The position numbers and the translations under genes were made by a program. Below, piece by piece: positions 41,004-50,443 of a stretch of DNA of 64,000 bases. The stretch covers positions 62,001 through 126,000 of the forward strand of contig CATVYJ010000001.1 of NCBI GenBank assembly GCA_958348245.1. Direction: 5' to 3'. How positions within the stretch are numbered: the stretch's first letter is position 1; each line of letters opens with the position of its first letter. The DNA is from an uncultured Veillonellaceae bacterium (GTDB lineage Bacteria > Bacillota > Negativicutes > Veillonellales > Dialisteraceae). The notes beneath the pieces are model-generated. The model ran no database searches. It had not been told where the DNA came from and saw only the letters and a list, made by a program, of their open reading frames with translations.

Positions 41004-41867
41004 ATGAATCCTGTAAGACAATACCAATGGCCGGATGGAAAGACGCTCGCGCTGGGCGGGCGCATGGCGGTCATGGGCGTGCTCAATGTGACGCCCGACT
41101 CGTTTTCCGACGGCGGCGCATGGAATACGGCGGCGCGCGCTGCCCGTCATGCGGCGGATATGGCCGCGGAGGGCGCGGATCTGATCGATGTGGGGGCGGA
41201 ATCCACGAGGCCGGGCAGCACGGCGCTCTCCGCAGAGGAGGAGACGGCCCGCCTGATGACCTGTCTTCCGGGGGTGCTCGCCGCGTCTCCCGTGCCGGTG
41301 TCGGTGGATACTTACCATTATCGGACGGCGGAAGCGGCGATCCGCGCGGGAGCGCACATACTGAACGATGTGTGGGGCTTTCAGTACGACCGGGGGGAGA
41401 TGGCGGATGTGGCCGCGGCGTCCGGTGTGCCGGTGATTCTCATGCACAATCAGAAAGACACGCAGTACGACGGCGACCTTATGGACTGCATGAAGGCGTT
41501 CTTTTCCCGCTCTGTGGAGATTGCTCTCGCACACGGCGTTCGGGAGGACCGCATCATTCTGGATCCGGGGATCGGTTTCGGCAAGGACGCGGCGCAGAGT
41601 CTTGAAGCGGTGCGGCGCATCGGAGAACTTACAGAGCTGTCTTTTCCCGTACTCCTTGCGCCAAGCCGGAAGCGGTTTATCGGTGAAGTGCTGGACCTGC
41701 CGGCGGGAGAACGGGATGAAGGCACCGGCGCGGTCTGTCTCTGGGGGCAGGAAAGGGGCTGCGCCATGGTGCGCGTGCACAATGTGCGCATGACTGCGCG
41801 GATGGTGCGCATGATGGATGCACTGCTCTATCCGGAAAGGGGGAAACCATGGACAAAATCTGTCTGA
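41004..41867 (+). CDS. folP: Dihydropteroate synthase
   Basis: 287 residues. Joins para-aminobenzoate to the pterin diphosphate; target of sulfonamides. Signatures MGVLNVTPDSFSDGG (pterin/diphosphate loop 1), DVGAESTRPG (loop 2), LDPGIGFGK and the C-terminal RVHNV. The ATG at 41004 with GCGGAGG is chosen over a frame beginning at 40842 within the attenuator. Overlaps folB by 19 bases. Confidence 0.96.
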   Translation: MNPVRQYQWPDGKTLALGGRMAVMGVLNVTPDSFSDGGAWNTAARAARHAADMAAEGADLIDVGAESTRPGSTALSAEEETARLMTCLPGVLAASPVPVSVDTYHYRTAEAAIRAGAHILNDVWGFQYDRGEMADVAAASGVPVILMHNQKDTQYDGDLMDCMKAFFSRSVEIALAHGVREDRIILDPGIGFGKDAAQSLEAVRRIGELTELSFPVLLAPSRKRFIGEVLDLPAGERDEGTGAVCLWGQERGCAMVRVHNVRMTARMVRMMDALLYPERGKPWTKSV

Positions 41868-42214
41868 AGGGCATGACTTTTTACGGCCGTCACGGCGTCA
41901 TGGCGGAGGAACAGCGGCTGGGGCAGCGGTTTGTCATTGACGCGGAGCTGTATTTGCCGCTTGCGGAAGCGGGCCGGACAGATGGCCTCGAAGACACGGT
42001 GAATTACGCAGACGTATACGGCCTTGTCCGCCGCATTGCGGAGGAGGAGCGGTATGCGCTCATTGAAAAACTCGCGGGGGAAATCGGCCGCCGCGTGCTC
42101 GCCGCTTTTCCGAAAGTGGAGCGTATCGCCGTGACGGTACATAAGCCTTCCGCGCCGGTGCCCGGGATTTTCGACGACCTGTCCGTCACCGTGGAGACTC
42201 TCCGCCATGAATGA
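41849..42214 (+). CDS. folB: Dihydroneopterin aldolase
   Basis: 121 residues. Cleaves dihydroneopterin to hydroxymethyl-dihydropterin. MDKICLKGMTFYGRHGVMAEEQ holds the conserved FYGxHGVxxEE; Lys in VHKPSAPVPG completes the site. Starts within folP and ends 8 bases into folK, so the three folate genes are translationally coupled. Confidence 0.95.
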   Translation: MDKICLKGMTFYGRHGVMAEEQRLGQRFVIDAELYLPLAEAGRTDGLEDTVNYADVYGLVRRIAEEERYALIEKLAGEIGRRVLAAFPKVERIAVTVHKPSAPVPGIFDDLSVTVETLRHE

Positions 42215-42704
42215 GTATTATATTTCTCTCGGCTCCAATCTGGGAAATCGGGCGGCGGCGCTTCGAAGCGCGGTCCGGGCCATGAAGGCGGAAGGCGCGG
42301 CCGTCCTGGCGCGTTCACCGCTGTATGAGACGCAGCCCTGGGGAAATATCAATCAGGGCCCGTTTCTGAATGCGGTGGTGCGCGCAGCCTGGGAGGGCTC
42401 TCCGGAAGCGCTTCTGGAGAGACTGCTGGCTATCGAAACAGCGCACGGCCGGGAACGGATCGTTCACTGGGGGCCGCGCACGCTGGATCTTGATTTAATT
42501 TACGGCGAAGGGGTCGTGCGGGACAGCGCGTTCCTCCGCCTGCCGCACCCTTTCTTCTGGGAAAGGGCTTTTGTGCTGGTGCCGATGGCGGATATTGCTC
42601 CCGGCTTCCGTTACCGGGGCGAAACCATTGAGGCGCGCATTGAAGCGCTGCACGGCCGGGATGCGGTGCGGCGCATGGCAGACGATTGGGAGGCAAAGCC
42701 ATGA
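42207..42704 (+). CDS. folK: 2-amino-4-hydroxy-6-hydroxymethyldihydropteridine pyrophosphokinase
   Basis: 165 residues. Transfers diphosphate from ATP to the pterin, supplying FolP. SLGSNLGNR at the start, SPLYETQPWG, FLNAVV, and the GPRTLDLDLIYG metal site followed by LRLPHPFFWERAFVL. The stop shares ATGA with mfd. Confidence 0.96.
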   Translation: MNEYYISLGSNLGNRAAALRSAVRAMKAEGAAVLARSPLYETQPWGNINQGPFLNAVVRAAWEGSPEALLERLLAIETAHGRERIVHWGPRTLDLDLIYGEGVVRDSAFLRLPHPFFWERAFVLVPMADIAPGFRYRGETIEARIEALHGRDAVRRMADDWEAKP

Positions 42705-45700
42705 CGGATCAGGAAACCGCCGGATATGCCGCCGGGCCCGCGCTGACGGAAGCGCTCCGCGCGTCGGGACTGCTGAAAGACACCCGGGCCGTACTGGCGC
42801 GGAAACAGGCGGCCATGGTGTGCGGCGCGGACGGCGCGCAGAAAGCCTGGATCGCCGCGGCGCTTCGCCGCAAAGACCGCCCGGCGGTGTGCATTGTGCC
42901 GGAGCACAGAGATATCCTCCGCTGGGAGGAAGATCTGGCTTTCTTTGCGCCGGGTGTGGAGATTCTGCCCTTTCCCGTAGTGGAAAAAGCGGACTTCGCC
43001 GTGACGTTTTCCGGTACGGAAACGCTGCGGAGCCGCATGCAGGCGCTTGCCGCGCTGGCGGGCGGAAAACCGGCGGTGGTGCTGGCCACGGCGGTAGAGG
43101 CGGCGCAGAAGCTGCCCGCGCCGGGATTGCTTCTCCGGAAAAGGAAAAATATCCGCGTGGGGGACGTGCTTGAGCGCGAGCCTTTTCTCGCAGAGCTCGT
43201 GGACTATGGCTATGAGCGGGTGGATCAGGTGGAGCGGTGCGGCCATTTTGCCGTGCGCGGGGATATCATCGATATTTTTGCGGTCAATGAAGCGCATCCG
43301 TTCCGCCTTGAATTTTTCGACGATGAAATTGACAGCATCCGCCGTTTCAATGAAGATGACCAGCGGTCTATTTCGTCGGAAGAGAGCGCGTCGCTCCTGC
43401 CGCTTCATCTGGACGGGGAGGAGACGGCGTGCCTGGGCGATTATGCGGGAGAGGGACTGCTCATTTATGACGAACCCCAGCGGTGCGCCGAAGCGCTCCG
43501 GGCCTATCTGCGGGAAGAAAAGGAAAACCGGGACCGCGCGGCGGGATGGGAGCGTGCGGCTGTCCGCCGGGGAGAGACGCTCGTCTTTTCTCTGCTGAAC
43601 CGGAGCTTTCCCGAGCTGGCGCTGAAAAGCACGGCCATGTGGCGGGGACAGACCGCCACCAATTTCCAGAGGCAGTTCCCTCTCTTTGCCGACGAGATCC
43701 GGTATCGTCTGGATGAGGGCTGGCGCGTGGCCGTAGCGTGCCCCCGTCCGTCGGAAGCGGAAGAGATCCGCGCGGCGCTTCGGGAAAACGGGGTGCCTCT
43801 TTCGGACAGGCCGGAGGCCGGGAAGGCGGCGGTCCTTCCCGGCGTGATTACAAAGGGCTTTGAAGTGCCGGATATGGCGCTTGCGCTTTTTGCGGCCGGC
43901 GATGTGCTTGGAAAACCGAAGCTCCGCCGGTTTCGCGCGGCGTCCCGGGGGCAGCAGGTCCGGTTCTTTTCCGACCTTGCGCAGGGCGACTATGTGGTGC
44001 AGCGCGTACACGGCATCGGGCGCTACCTTGGCATCCGCACCATGGAAATCGACGGCATGCACCGGGATTATGTAACCATCCAGTACGCCGGCGGAGACAA
44101 ACTGTACCTGCCCATGGAGCAGATCACCACGCTGGAAAAATACATCGGTCCGGAAGGCGAAGCGCCGGCGCTGTCCAAAATGGGCGGCGCTTCCTGGGAA
44201 AAGATCCGGAGCCGGGCGAAGCAGTCCATCGAGGAGCTGGCGGAGCGGCTGCTCGCCATTTACGCGAAACGGGAAATCACGCCGGGCATCGCCTTTGATC
44301 CGGATACGCCGGAGCAGCGTGAATTTGAAGAGGCATTTCCCTATGTGGAGACGCCGGATCAGCTCACCGCCGTTGAAGCCATCAAGCGGGCCATGGAAAA
44401 GCCCGAGCCCATGGATATGCTCCTTTGCGGAGACGTGGGGTTCGGAAAAACGGAAGTGGCCATGCGGGCGGTGTTCAAGTGCGTCATGAGCGGATACCAG
44501 TCGGTGGTGCTCGTACCGACCACTGTGCTTTCCCAGCAGCATTTCCAGACGTTTTCTGAACGGATGGAGCGCTTTGGCGTGCGCATCGCCGTATTGAACC
44601 GTTTCTGTACGGCGAAAGAACGGAAAGCGATCCTGAAAGGCGTGGCGGACGGCTCCATCGATGTGCTCATCGGCACGCACGCTATCCTTTCGAAAAAAAT
44701 CGAGTGCCGGCGGCTGGGCCTTCTTGTAGTGGACGAAGAACAGCGCTTCGGTGTGGTGCAGAAAGAAAAATGGAAATCCCGGGACAGCGCCATCGACGTG
44801 CTGACGCTCTCGGCGACGCCCATTCCCCGTACGCTGCATATGAGTCTCACCGGCGTGCGGGACATGGTCACCATCGCGCAGGCCCCGTCAAACCGCCATG
44901 CCATTCAGACCTACGTCACCGAGTACGACGACCGCATTGCCCGGGAAGCGATTCTCCGGGAAAAGGCAAGGGGTGGACAGACCTATTTCATCTACAACCG
45001 CATCGACTCCATCGATGCCATGGCGGCGCACCTCCGGGGGATGCTGCCGGAGGATATTTCCATCGGGATCGCCCACGGGCGCATGACCGGCGATGCGCTG
45101 GAACAGATCATGTTTGATTTCTTTGAGAGAAAATACGATGTGCTTCTCTGTACGACCCTCATTGAAAACGGGGTGGATCAGCCGAATGCGAACACCATGA
45201 TTGTGTACGACGCGGACCGCATGGGCCTCTCGCAGCTTTATCAGATGCGGGGGCGCGTGGGGCGTTCGGACCGGATCGCCCGGGCGTATTTCTTCTACCG
45301 CCGTGGAAAAGTGCTTTCCGAAGTGGCGGAGAAGCGTCTTGATTCCATTCGGGAATTTACCGAGCTCGGCGCGGGATTCAAGATTGCCATGCGCGATCTG
45401 GAAATCCGCGGCGCGGGCAATCTCCTCGGCGCGGCGCAGCACGGCAATATCGCCGCGGTGGGGTTTGCCACGTACTGCACCATGCTGGATGACGCCATCC
45501 GCCGGATGAAAGCGGAAAAGCAGCACCGGCCGCCGCCGAAAAAACTGCCCGATACGGTGATCGAATTCATGCAGGATGCCTATATCAACGATGCGTACAT
45601 CGGCAAGCCGGATCAGAAAATGGAAATCTACCGGCGCCTTGCTTCGGCCGCGTCAGAGAAGGAGCTGGCAGATCTCATCGATGAAGTGATCGACCGGTAC

Positions 45701-46027
45701 GGTACGCCGACAGAGCCGGTGGAAAAACTGTTTGATGCGGCGCGTCTCCGGGTGCTCGCCCGGACGCTCGGCATCGGAAGTATCGTCACTGACGGGGACA
45801 GCTGGCTGCTCACCTGGGCGGACGAAGAGCCCATGACGGGGTTCGACGTGACGCAGCTGCCCCGGGAATGGCTGGCGAAGCTGCGCGTTTTGCCTCAGGC
45901 TCCTACCCGTGTTAAAATAAGAAAAGCCGCCATTTCTGGCGAACCCATGAAGTGGCTCACGGATTTTCTGCGCATGCTCCATGCGAAAATCCGCACATCG
46001 GTTTCTGGGGGAATTTCACGTGCATAA
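42701..46027 (+). CDS. mfd: Transcription-repair coupling factor
   Basis: 1108 residues. Removes stalled RNA polymerase from lesions and recruits UvrA. N-terminal UvrB-like part (1-400), RNA-polymerase-interacting domain (about 430-500, GDYVVQRVHGIGRYLG), RecG-like translocase (540-900) with Walker A GDVGFGKTEVA, DEEQ box in VVDEEQRFG, TATIPRT-like SATPIPRTL, motif VI QMRGRVGRSD, and a C-terminal TRCF domain. ATG 42701 overlaps the folK stop; an in-frame TTG five codons earlier is less likely. Its stop overlaps the flippase start. Confidence 0.96.
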   Translation: MTDQETAGYAAGPALTEALRASGLLKDTRAVLARKQAAMVCGADGAQKAWIAAALRRKDRPAVCIVPEHRDILRWEEDLAFFAPGVEILPFPVVEKADFAVTFSGTETLRSRMQALAALAGGKPAVVLATAVEAAQKLPAPGLLLRKRKNIRVGDVLEREPFLAELVDYGYERVDQVERCGHFAVRGDIIDIFAVNEAHPFRLEFFDDEIDSIRRFNEDDQRSISSEESASLLPLHLDGEETACLGDYAGEGLLIYDEPQRCAEALRAYLREEKENRDRAAGWERAAVRRGETLVFSLLNRSFPELALKSTAMWRGQTATNFQRQFPLFADEIRYRLDEGWRVAVACPRPSEAEEIRAALRENGVPLSDRPEAGKAAVLPGVITKGFEVPDMALALFAAGDVLGKPKLRRFRAASRGQQVRFFSDLAQGDYVVQRVHGIGRYLGIRTMEIDGMHRDYVTIQYAGGDKLYLPMEQITTLEKYIGPEGEAPALSKMGGASWEKIRSRAKQSIEELAERLLAIYAKREITPGIAFDPDTPEQREFEEAFPYVETPDQLTAVEAIKRAMEKPEPMDMLLCGDVGFGKTEVAMRAVFKCVMSGYQSVVLVPTTVLSQQHFQTFSERMERFGVRIAVLNRFCTAKERKAILKGVADGSIDVLIGTHAILSKKIECRRLGLLVVDEEQRFGVVQKEKWKSRDSAIDVLTLSATPIPRTLHMSLTGVRDMVTIAQAPSNRHAIQTYVTEYDDRIAREAILREKARGGQTYFIYNRIDSIDAMAAHLRGMLPEDISIGIAHGRMTGDALEQIMFDFFERKYDVLLCTTLIENGVDQPNANTMIVYDADRMGLSQLYQMRGRVGRSDRIARAYFFYRRGKVLSEVAEKRLDSIREFTELGAGFKIAMRDLEIRGAGNLLGAAQHGNIAAVGFATYCTMLDDAIRRMKAEKQHRPPPKKLPDTVIEFMQDAYINDAYIGKPDQKMEIYRRLASAASEKELADLIDEVIDRYGTPTEPVEKLFDAARLRVLARTLGIGSIVTDGDSWLLTWADEEPMTGFDVTQLPREWLAKLRVLPQAPTRVKIRKAAISGEPMKWLTDFLRMLHAKIRTSVSGGISRA

Positions 46028-47633
46028 GAATACGTTTGTGCAGGGCGCGCTGATTCTGACCGTAGCAGGGCTGCTCGTCAAATTCATCGGCGCGTTCAGC
46101 CGCATCTATCTGTCGCGTCTTCTCGGCGGGGAAGGAATCGGCCTCTATCAGATGGCCTATCCGATTTATCTGCTCTGCCTGGCCGTATCGTCCGCGGGGC
46201 TTCCCGTGGCGATTTCCATCATGGTGGCGGAAAAGAACGCTGTTCACGATTATCTGGGCGGGCAGCGGGTTTTCCGCATTTCGCTCATGGCGCTCACCGC
46301 GACGGGGCTTTTCTTCAGCGCGCTTCTGTACTTCGGGGCGCAGTGGCTCATCGACAGCGGCATCGTCCGCGATCCCCGGGCTTACTGGTCTCTCCTCGCG
46401 CTGTCCCCGGCGATTCTCATGGCGACGGTGCTCGCCACGCTCCGGGGCTATTTCCAGGGGCTGCAGAATATGACGCCCACGGCGGTGTCGCAGATCGTGG
46501 AGCAGCTGTTCCGGGTGGTCATCATGATCGGCCTGGCGGTGCTCCTCATGCCGCACGGCCTCGAGTTCGGCGCGGCCGGGGCGACCTTCGGCGCGGCACC
46601 GGGAGCCTTTGTGGGCATCCTTGTGCTGCTTGTGTTCTACTGGAAGAACCGGGGCTGGCGGAAAGAGATGAAAGCCGCGCAGGACCCGTCCATCGTGCCG
46701 GACACCACGGGCAAAATCATCCGGCGCCTTCTCATGCTGGCGCTGCCCGTGTCGCTGGCCAATATCATGCTCCCCATCGTGTCGAATATCGACCTCATCA
46801 TCGTACCCCGCCGGCTGGAGGTGGCGGGCTTTGCCGTGGAAGAGGCCACGACCCTTTTCGGGTATCTCACGGGCATGGCCACGGCGCTGGTCAACATGCC
46901 CACCATCATGACCGCATCGCTTGCGGCAAGTCTTGTGCCGGTCATTTCCGAAGCGATGGCCCGGCGCAATCCCGATGTGATCGCACAGCGCACGGGACTG
47001 GCCATGCGCATGGCCAATGTCATCACCGTGCCCTCTTTCGTAGGCATGTGCGTCATTGCTACGCCGATTTCCGCCATGCTTTACGCGACGCCGGAGGCCG
47101 GCCCCTGCATCGCCGTCATGAGCTTCGGCGTATTTCTGCTGGGGGTGCAGCAGGTGACTACGGGCGTGCTGCAGGGGATGGGGCGGACGGCCATTCCCTT
47201 CCTCAATATGGTGGTGAGCGCGTGCGTGAAAATTCTCCTGTCCTGGAATCTGACGGCGATGCCCAGTCTGGGCGTGCTCGGCGCGGCATGGGCGACGAAC
47301 GCCGATTTCGGGGTGGCGGCGCTGCTCAATCTGTACTTCCTCTATAAATACATGAAGTACAAAATGGACATCGCCCATACCCTGCGGTGCTTCCTTTCGG
47401 CAGGCGCCATGGGCGCGGCGGTATTGGGCGTCTATTCCGTCATGTATCCCGTGCTGCACAGCAATACGCTCGCCACGCTTGCGGCAATCGGCGCGGGCGT
47501 CGTGGTGTATGCTTTTGCCATCGTATTGACGCATACCGTGCGCGCGGAAGATGTGGAAGGCGTGCCGAAGATCGGAAGAAAGCTCGCGGCAGGGATTCGA
47601 AAAATCGATATTTTTGGAAAAAAGGAATCCTGA
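46020..47633 (+). CDS. MOP superfamily flippase (MurJ/SpoVB-like)
   Basis: 537 residues with about 14 hydrophobic helices, of the polysaccharide biosynthesis/SpoVB (MATE-like) family; members flip lipid-linked precursors across the inner membrane. ALILTVAGLLVKFIGAFSRIYLSRLLG is the typical first helix with the Arg-Leu-Leu-Gly motif. The GTG at 46020 is preferred (GGGGGAA nine bases upstream, 8-base overlap with mfd); an ATG at 45981 would lie deep in mfd. mazG follows in the same unit. Exact lipid unknown; peptidoglycan or exopolysaccharide. Confidence 0.85.
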   Translation: MHKNTFVQGALILTVAGLLVKFIGAFSRIYLSRLLGGEGIGLYQMAYPIYLLCLAVSSAGLPVAISIMVAEKNAVHDYLGGQRVFRISLMALTATGLFFSALLYFGAQWLIDSGIVRDPRAYWSLLALSPAILMATVLATLRGYFQGLQNMTPTAVSQIVEQLFRVVIMIGLAVLLMPHGLEFGAAGATFGAAPGAFVGILVLLVFYWKNRGWRKEMKAAQDPSIVPDTTGKIIRRLLMLALPVSLANIMLPIVSNIDLIIVPRRLEVAGFAVEEATTLFGYLTGMATALVNMPTIMTASLAASLVPVISEAMARRNPDVIAQRTGLAMRMANVITVPSFVGMCVIATPISAMLYATPEAGPCIAVMSFGVFLLGVQQVTTGVLQGMGRTAIPFLNMVVSACVKILLSWNLTAMPSLGVLGAAWATNADFGVAALLNLYFLYKYMKYKMDIAHTLRCFLSAGAMGAAVLGVYSVMYPVLHSNTLATLAAIGAGVVVYAFAIVLTHTVRAEDVEGVPKIGRKLAAGIRKIDIFGKKES

Positions 47634-47634
47634 T

Positions 47635-48729
47635 ATGGACTTCAGCGTACTGCATGAAGCCGGAGTGGATTGGCAGAGAGGCTTCACCGTGTGCGGAGCC
47701 TCTTCTTTCTGGCGGCTTCCCGCGACAATTCTTCATCCGGTTCTGGTGACGGATATTGGCGATGCGGAAACAATGGACAGCCTGCGCCGCCTGCTGCTGT
47801 CCCGGTATGACGGGGCGTCCCCGGCGCAGCTCTGGCGCAGGGACGGACGCGAAAAAACAGATACAGTCATCGGGGCGCTTTCATTTTCGGAAACAGATGG
47901 GCCGTGCGCGCTTTTCTTTGATCCGGAGGCCTGTCTCCGCCGGAGTGCGGATTCTTTTTCCATAGACCGGCTGCTGGCGGTCATGGAGGCCCTCCGAGCG
48001 CCCGGAGGCTGTCCCTGGGATCGGGCGCAGACCCATGAGACCCTCCGCACTTACCTCATTCAGGAAGCATACGAGGTGGCGGATGCCATCGACCGGGGCG
48101 ACCGGGACAACCTGAAGGAAGAGTTGGGCGACGTGCTGTATCAGGTGGTCTTTCATGCGCGCGCCGCAGAGGAAGAAGGGGCCTTTACCATGCAGGATGT
48201 GGTGAATGGAATCTGCGATAAAATGGTGGAGCGCCATCCGTACGTCTTCGGAACGCTCACAGAAGCGGAGACCGCCGAGCTTCTGGGCACGTGGGAAATC
48301 CGAAAGATGCGGAAAAAGCGCAGAGAGCATCTGCTGGCCGGGCTTTCGCCTTGCTTGCCAAGTCTACTCTTTGCGTGTATAATGCAAAAGAAAGTGAGTT
48401 CTATATGCAGGGAAAAGGCTGAAAATGCAGAAGACCGCAGAGACCGCTTTGAGTCCTCCTGGAGGAAGGCCATGGAAATGGCAGAGACGGGCAGCGCTCC
48501 GGAAACGGTCGAGCGCTGCTTTGGCAAAGCGCTTTTTGAAATGGTTGCTCTGCTGCGGGACTTCGATGTGGAGCCGGAGCTGGCACTGCACCGGTTCAAC
48601 AGTCTTTATGCTGAACAGTTCGGCGAATGGGAAACGGAACTCCGGGAAAAGGGCCGGTCGGTCACGGAAGCGGAGCCGGAAGATTTTCAGAGGCTGAGAG
48701 AACGCCTGAAGGACAGCGACCTTTGCTGA
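47635..48729 (+). CDS. mazG: Nucleoside triphosphate pyrophosphohydrolase MazG
   Basis: 364 residues. Residues about 125-230 hold the first MazG domain (GCPWDRAQTHETLRTYLIQEAYEVADAI, EELGDVLYQVVFHA: the EExxD and ExxD metal sites) and about 245-355 a second, more divergent one. The N-terminal 110 residues do not show the tetrapyrrole-methylase motifs seen in YabN fusions and may be a degenerate version. Hydrolyses NTPs to NMP and diphosphate as a house-cleaning enzyme. ATG 47635 is one base after the flippase stop. Confidence 0.9.
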   Translation: MDFSVLHEAGVDWQRGFTVCGASSFWRLPATILHPVLVTDIGDAETMDSLRRLLLSRYDGASPAQLWRRDGREKTDTVIGALSFSETDGPCALFFDPEACLRRSADSFSIDRLLAVMEALRAPGGCPWDRAQTHETLRTYLIQEAYEVADAIDRGDRDNLKEELGDVLYQVVFHARAAEEEGAFTMQDVVNGICDKMVERHPYVFGTLTEAETAELLGTWEIRKMRKKRREHLLAGLSPCLPSLLFACIMQKKVSSICREKAENAEDRRDRFESSWRKAMEMAETGSAPETVERCFGKALFEMVALLRDFDVEPELALHRFNSLYAEQFGEWETELREKGRSVTEAEPEDFQRLRERLKDSDLC

Positions 48730-48793
48730 ACGAGAAGAAAGTATAGAACAACTCAGGGGAAATCCTGAACAGTATGAAGGAGGATGTTTTAGA

Positions 48794-49069
48794 ATGAACA
48801 AAACGGAATTAATTACTGCGGTAGCCCAGGAAGCAGAAGTAACGAAAAAAGACGCGGAAAAAACCGTCAAGGCCGTGATCGATGTGATCAGCGCCGCGCT
48901 GGAAAAGGGCGAGAAGGTACAGATCATCGGCTTCGGTACGTTTGAAGTCCGTCAGCGTAAAGCCAGAGAAGGCCACAACCCGTCCAGCGGCAGCGTCATT
49001 CAGATTCCGGCTTCTAAAACTCCGGCCTTCAAGGTCAGCAAGCAGCTGAAAGAAAGAGTCAATCAGTAA
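48794..49069 (+). CDS. hup: DNA-binding protein HU
   Basis: 91 residues. Nucleoid protein that bends DNA. MNKTELITAVAQEAEVTKKDAEK, the GFGTFEVRQRKAREGHNPSSG arm region with the intercalating proline, and the FKVSKQLKERVN C-terminus are canonical. AAGGAGG precedes the ATG; a terminator follows. Confidence 0.97.
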   Translation: MNKTELITAVAQEAEVTKKDAEKTVKAVIDVISAALEKGEKVQIIGFGTFEVRQRKAREGHNPSSGSVIQIPASKTPAFKVSKQLKERVNQ

Positions 49070-49074
49070 TCGCG

Positions 49075-49107
49075 AAAAAAGAGCACGGCATGTCCGCGCT
49101 CTTTTTT
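49075..49107. terminator. Terminator after hup
   Basis: AAAAAAGAGC pairs with GCTCTTTTTT; 13-base loop. Confidence 0.9.
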
Positions 49108-49216
49108 GGTGCGCATGGCCGGGAGGCGGCATGCTTTTTTATGGTATAATGAAAGCATGCTTGAAGCCTTGCAGTATCCGGCGGCCAGGCCGCTTAGTCA
49201 TGGATCAGGACCGTGT

Positions 49217-50329
49217 ATGAAACCGCACAGAAAATTTTTTATTCTTTCCGCATCCATAGGGAGCGGTCATTCCCAGGCGGCGCGCGCTGTGGCGGAGGCC
49301 ATCAAGCTGAGCCATCCCTGCGACAGCGCCCGCGTGCTGGACTTTCTTTCCGGAGACAGCTTTTCGCTGGATCAGCTTATCAAGAAAAGCTATCTCAAGA
49401 TGCTGGATGTGTTTCCCATCATTTACAACCGTCTCTACAGCAATTCGCAGAACCGCTATCTGGGAAACGGCGTGCAGAGCCTGCTCTCGTGGAGTTTTCG
49501 CAGGCGCATGAAGCGGCTCAACGCGGCGCTGAAGCCGGACGCGCTCATTTTTACGCATCCTTTCCCGGCGTGCGCGGCCAACCTGCTGAAAAAGGAGGGG
49601 ACGCTTTCCATTCCGCTCCTCGGGGTCATTACGGATTTCGATATTCATCAGCTGTGGATTTACAAACATCTCGACGGGTACTGCGTGCCCACGCAGGAGC
49701 TGGCGGACAAGCTGGCGGCGCACGGTGTGCCGCGGGAGATCATTCACACCACGGGGATTCCCGTGCGGCGGGCGTTTTATGAAGAACAGCGGCGCCATCC
49801 GGAGCGCCGGCCCGGGACGGTGCTCATCATGGGCGGAGGGCTCGGGCTCGGATATATTACAGATACGCTGAAGCGGCTCGATACGGTGGAGGAAATCCGG
49901 AATTTTATCGTGATTACCGGACAGAATATTTCTGCCTATGAAGAAGTGGCTTCCCTCCGGGACAAGCTGCGCCATCCCGTAGAACTGCACAGTTATACCA
50001 ATAAAGTGGCGCATTTCATGGGCCTGGCGGATCTCATCGTGACGAAGCCCGGGGCGCTTACCTGTACGGAAGCGCTTACCATGCGGCTGCCCATGGTGCT
50101 GGTGAACGCGCTTCCCGGACAGGAAATGGCCAACGCCGCGCATCTGGCGGAGAAAGGCTGCGCCGTATGGGTGAAGCGGGGGCAGCTTGCCGCCACGGTG
50201 CGGGAGATCCTTCTGCATCCGGAACAGCGGCAGCGCATGGCCGACCGGTGCGGCCCCATGCCGGAAAACAGCAGTGAGAAAATTGTAGACATCCTGTACG
50301 GTATGCTGGACGGCGCGAAGAGACAATAA
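49217..50329 (+). CDS. Diacylglycerol glycosyltransferase (MGDG synthase/UgtP family)
   Basis: 370 residues, GT-B fold. MGDG synthase N-terminal domain with FILSASIGSGHSQAARAV and HPFPA; C-terminal nucleotide-sugar domain with MGGGLGLG, KPGALTCTEAL and LPGQEMANA. Makes glucosyl- or galactosyl-diacylglycerol, for glycolipids or lipoteichoic acid-type anchors, on the inner membrane. TATAAT at 49145-49150; ATG 49217 has CAGGA upstream, though an in-frame ATG at 49157 is possible. It is interesting in a diderm. Confidence 0.85.
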   Translation: MKPHRKFFILSASIGSGHSQAARAVAEAIKLSHPCDSARVLDFLSGDSFSLDQLIKKSYLKMLDVFPIIYNRLYSNSQNRYLGNGVQSLLSWSFRRRMKRLNAALKPDALIFTHPFPACAANLLKKEGTLSIPLLGVITDFDIHQLWIYKHLDGYCVPTQELADKLAAHGVPREIIHTTGIPVRRAFYEEQRRHPERRPGTVLIMGGGLGLGYITDTLKRLDTVEEIRNFIVITGQNISAYEEVASLRDKLRHPVELHSYTNKVAHFMGLADLIVTKPGALTCTEALTMRLPMVLVNALPGQEMANAAHLAEKGCAVWVKRGQLAATVREILLHPEQRQRMADRCGPMPENSSEKIVDILYGMLDGAKRQ

Positions 50330-50339
50330 CATAGCGGAG

Positions 50340-50362
50340 AGCCGGGAAGTTTCCCGGCTTTT
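50340..50362 (+). terminator. Terminator after glycosyltransferase
   Basis: AGCCGGGAA pairs with TTCCCGGCT, two-base loop, then T. Confidence 0.8.
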
Positions 50363-50371
50363 CCTGTGCCG

Positions 50372-50399
50372 TTGGAAAATCCCGCGGGCGGTATATAAT
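50372..50399 (+). promoter_or_regulatory. Promoter of ktrBA
   Basis: TTGGAA 50372-50377, 16-base spacer, TATAAT 50394-50399. Confidence 0.7.
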
Positions 50400-50443
50400 A
50401 AAAGAAATCCCGCGGCGCGGGCAATTCATGAAAAGGGGAACGT

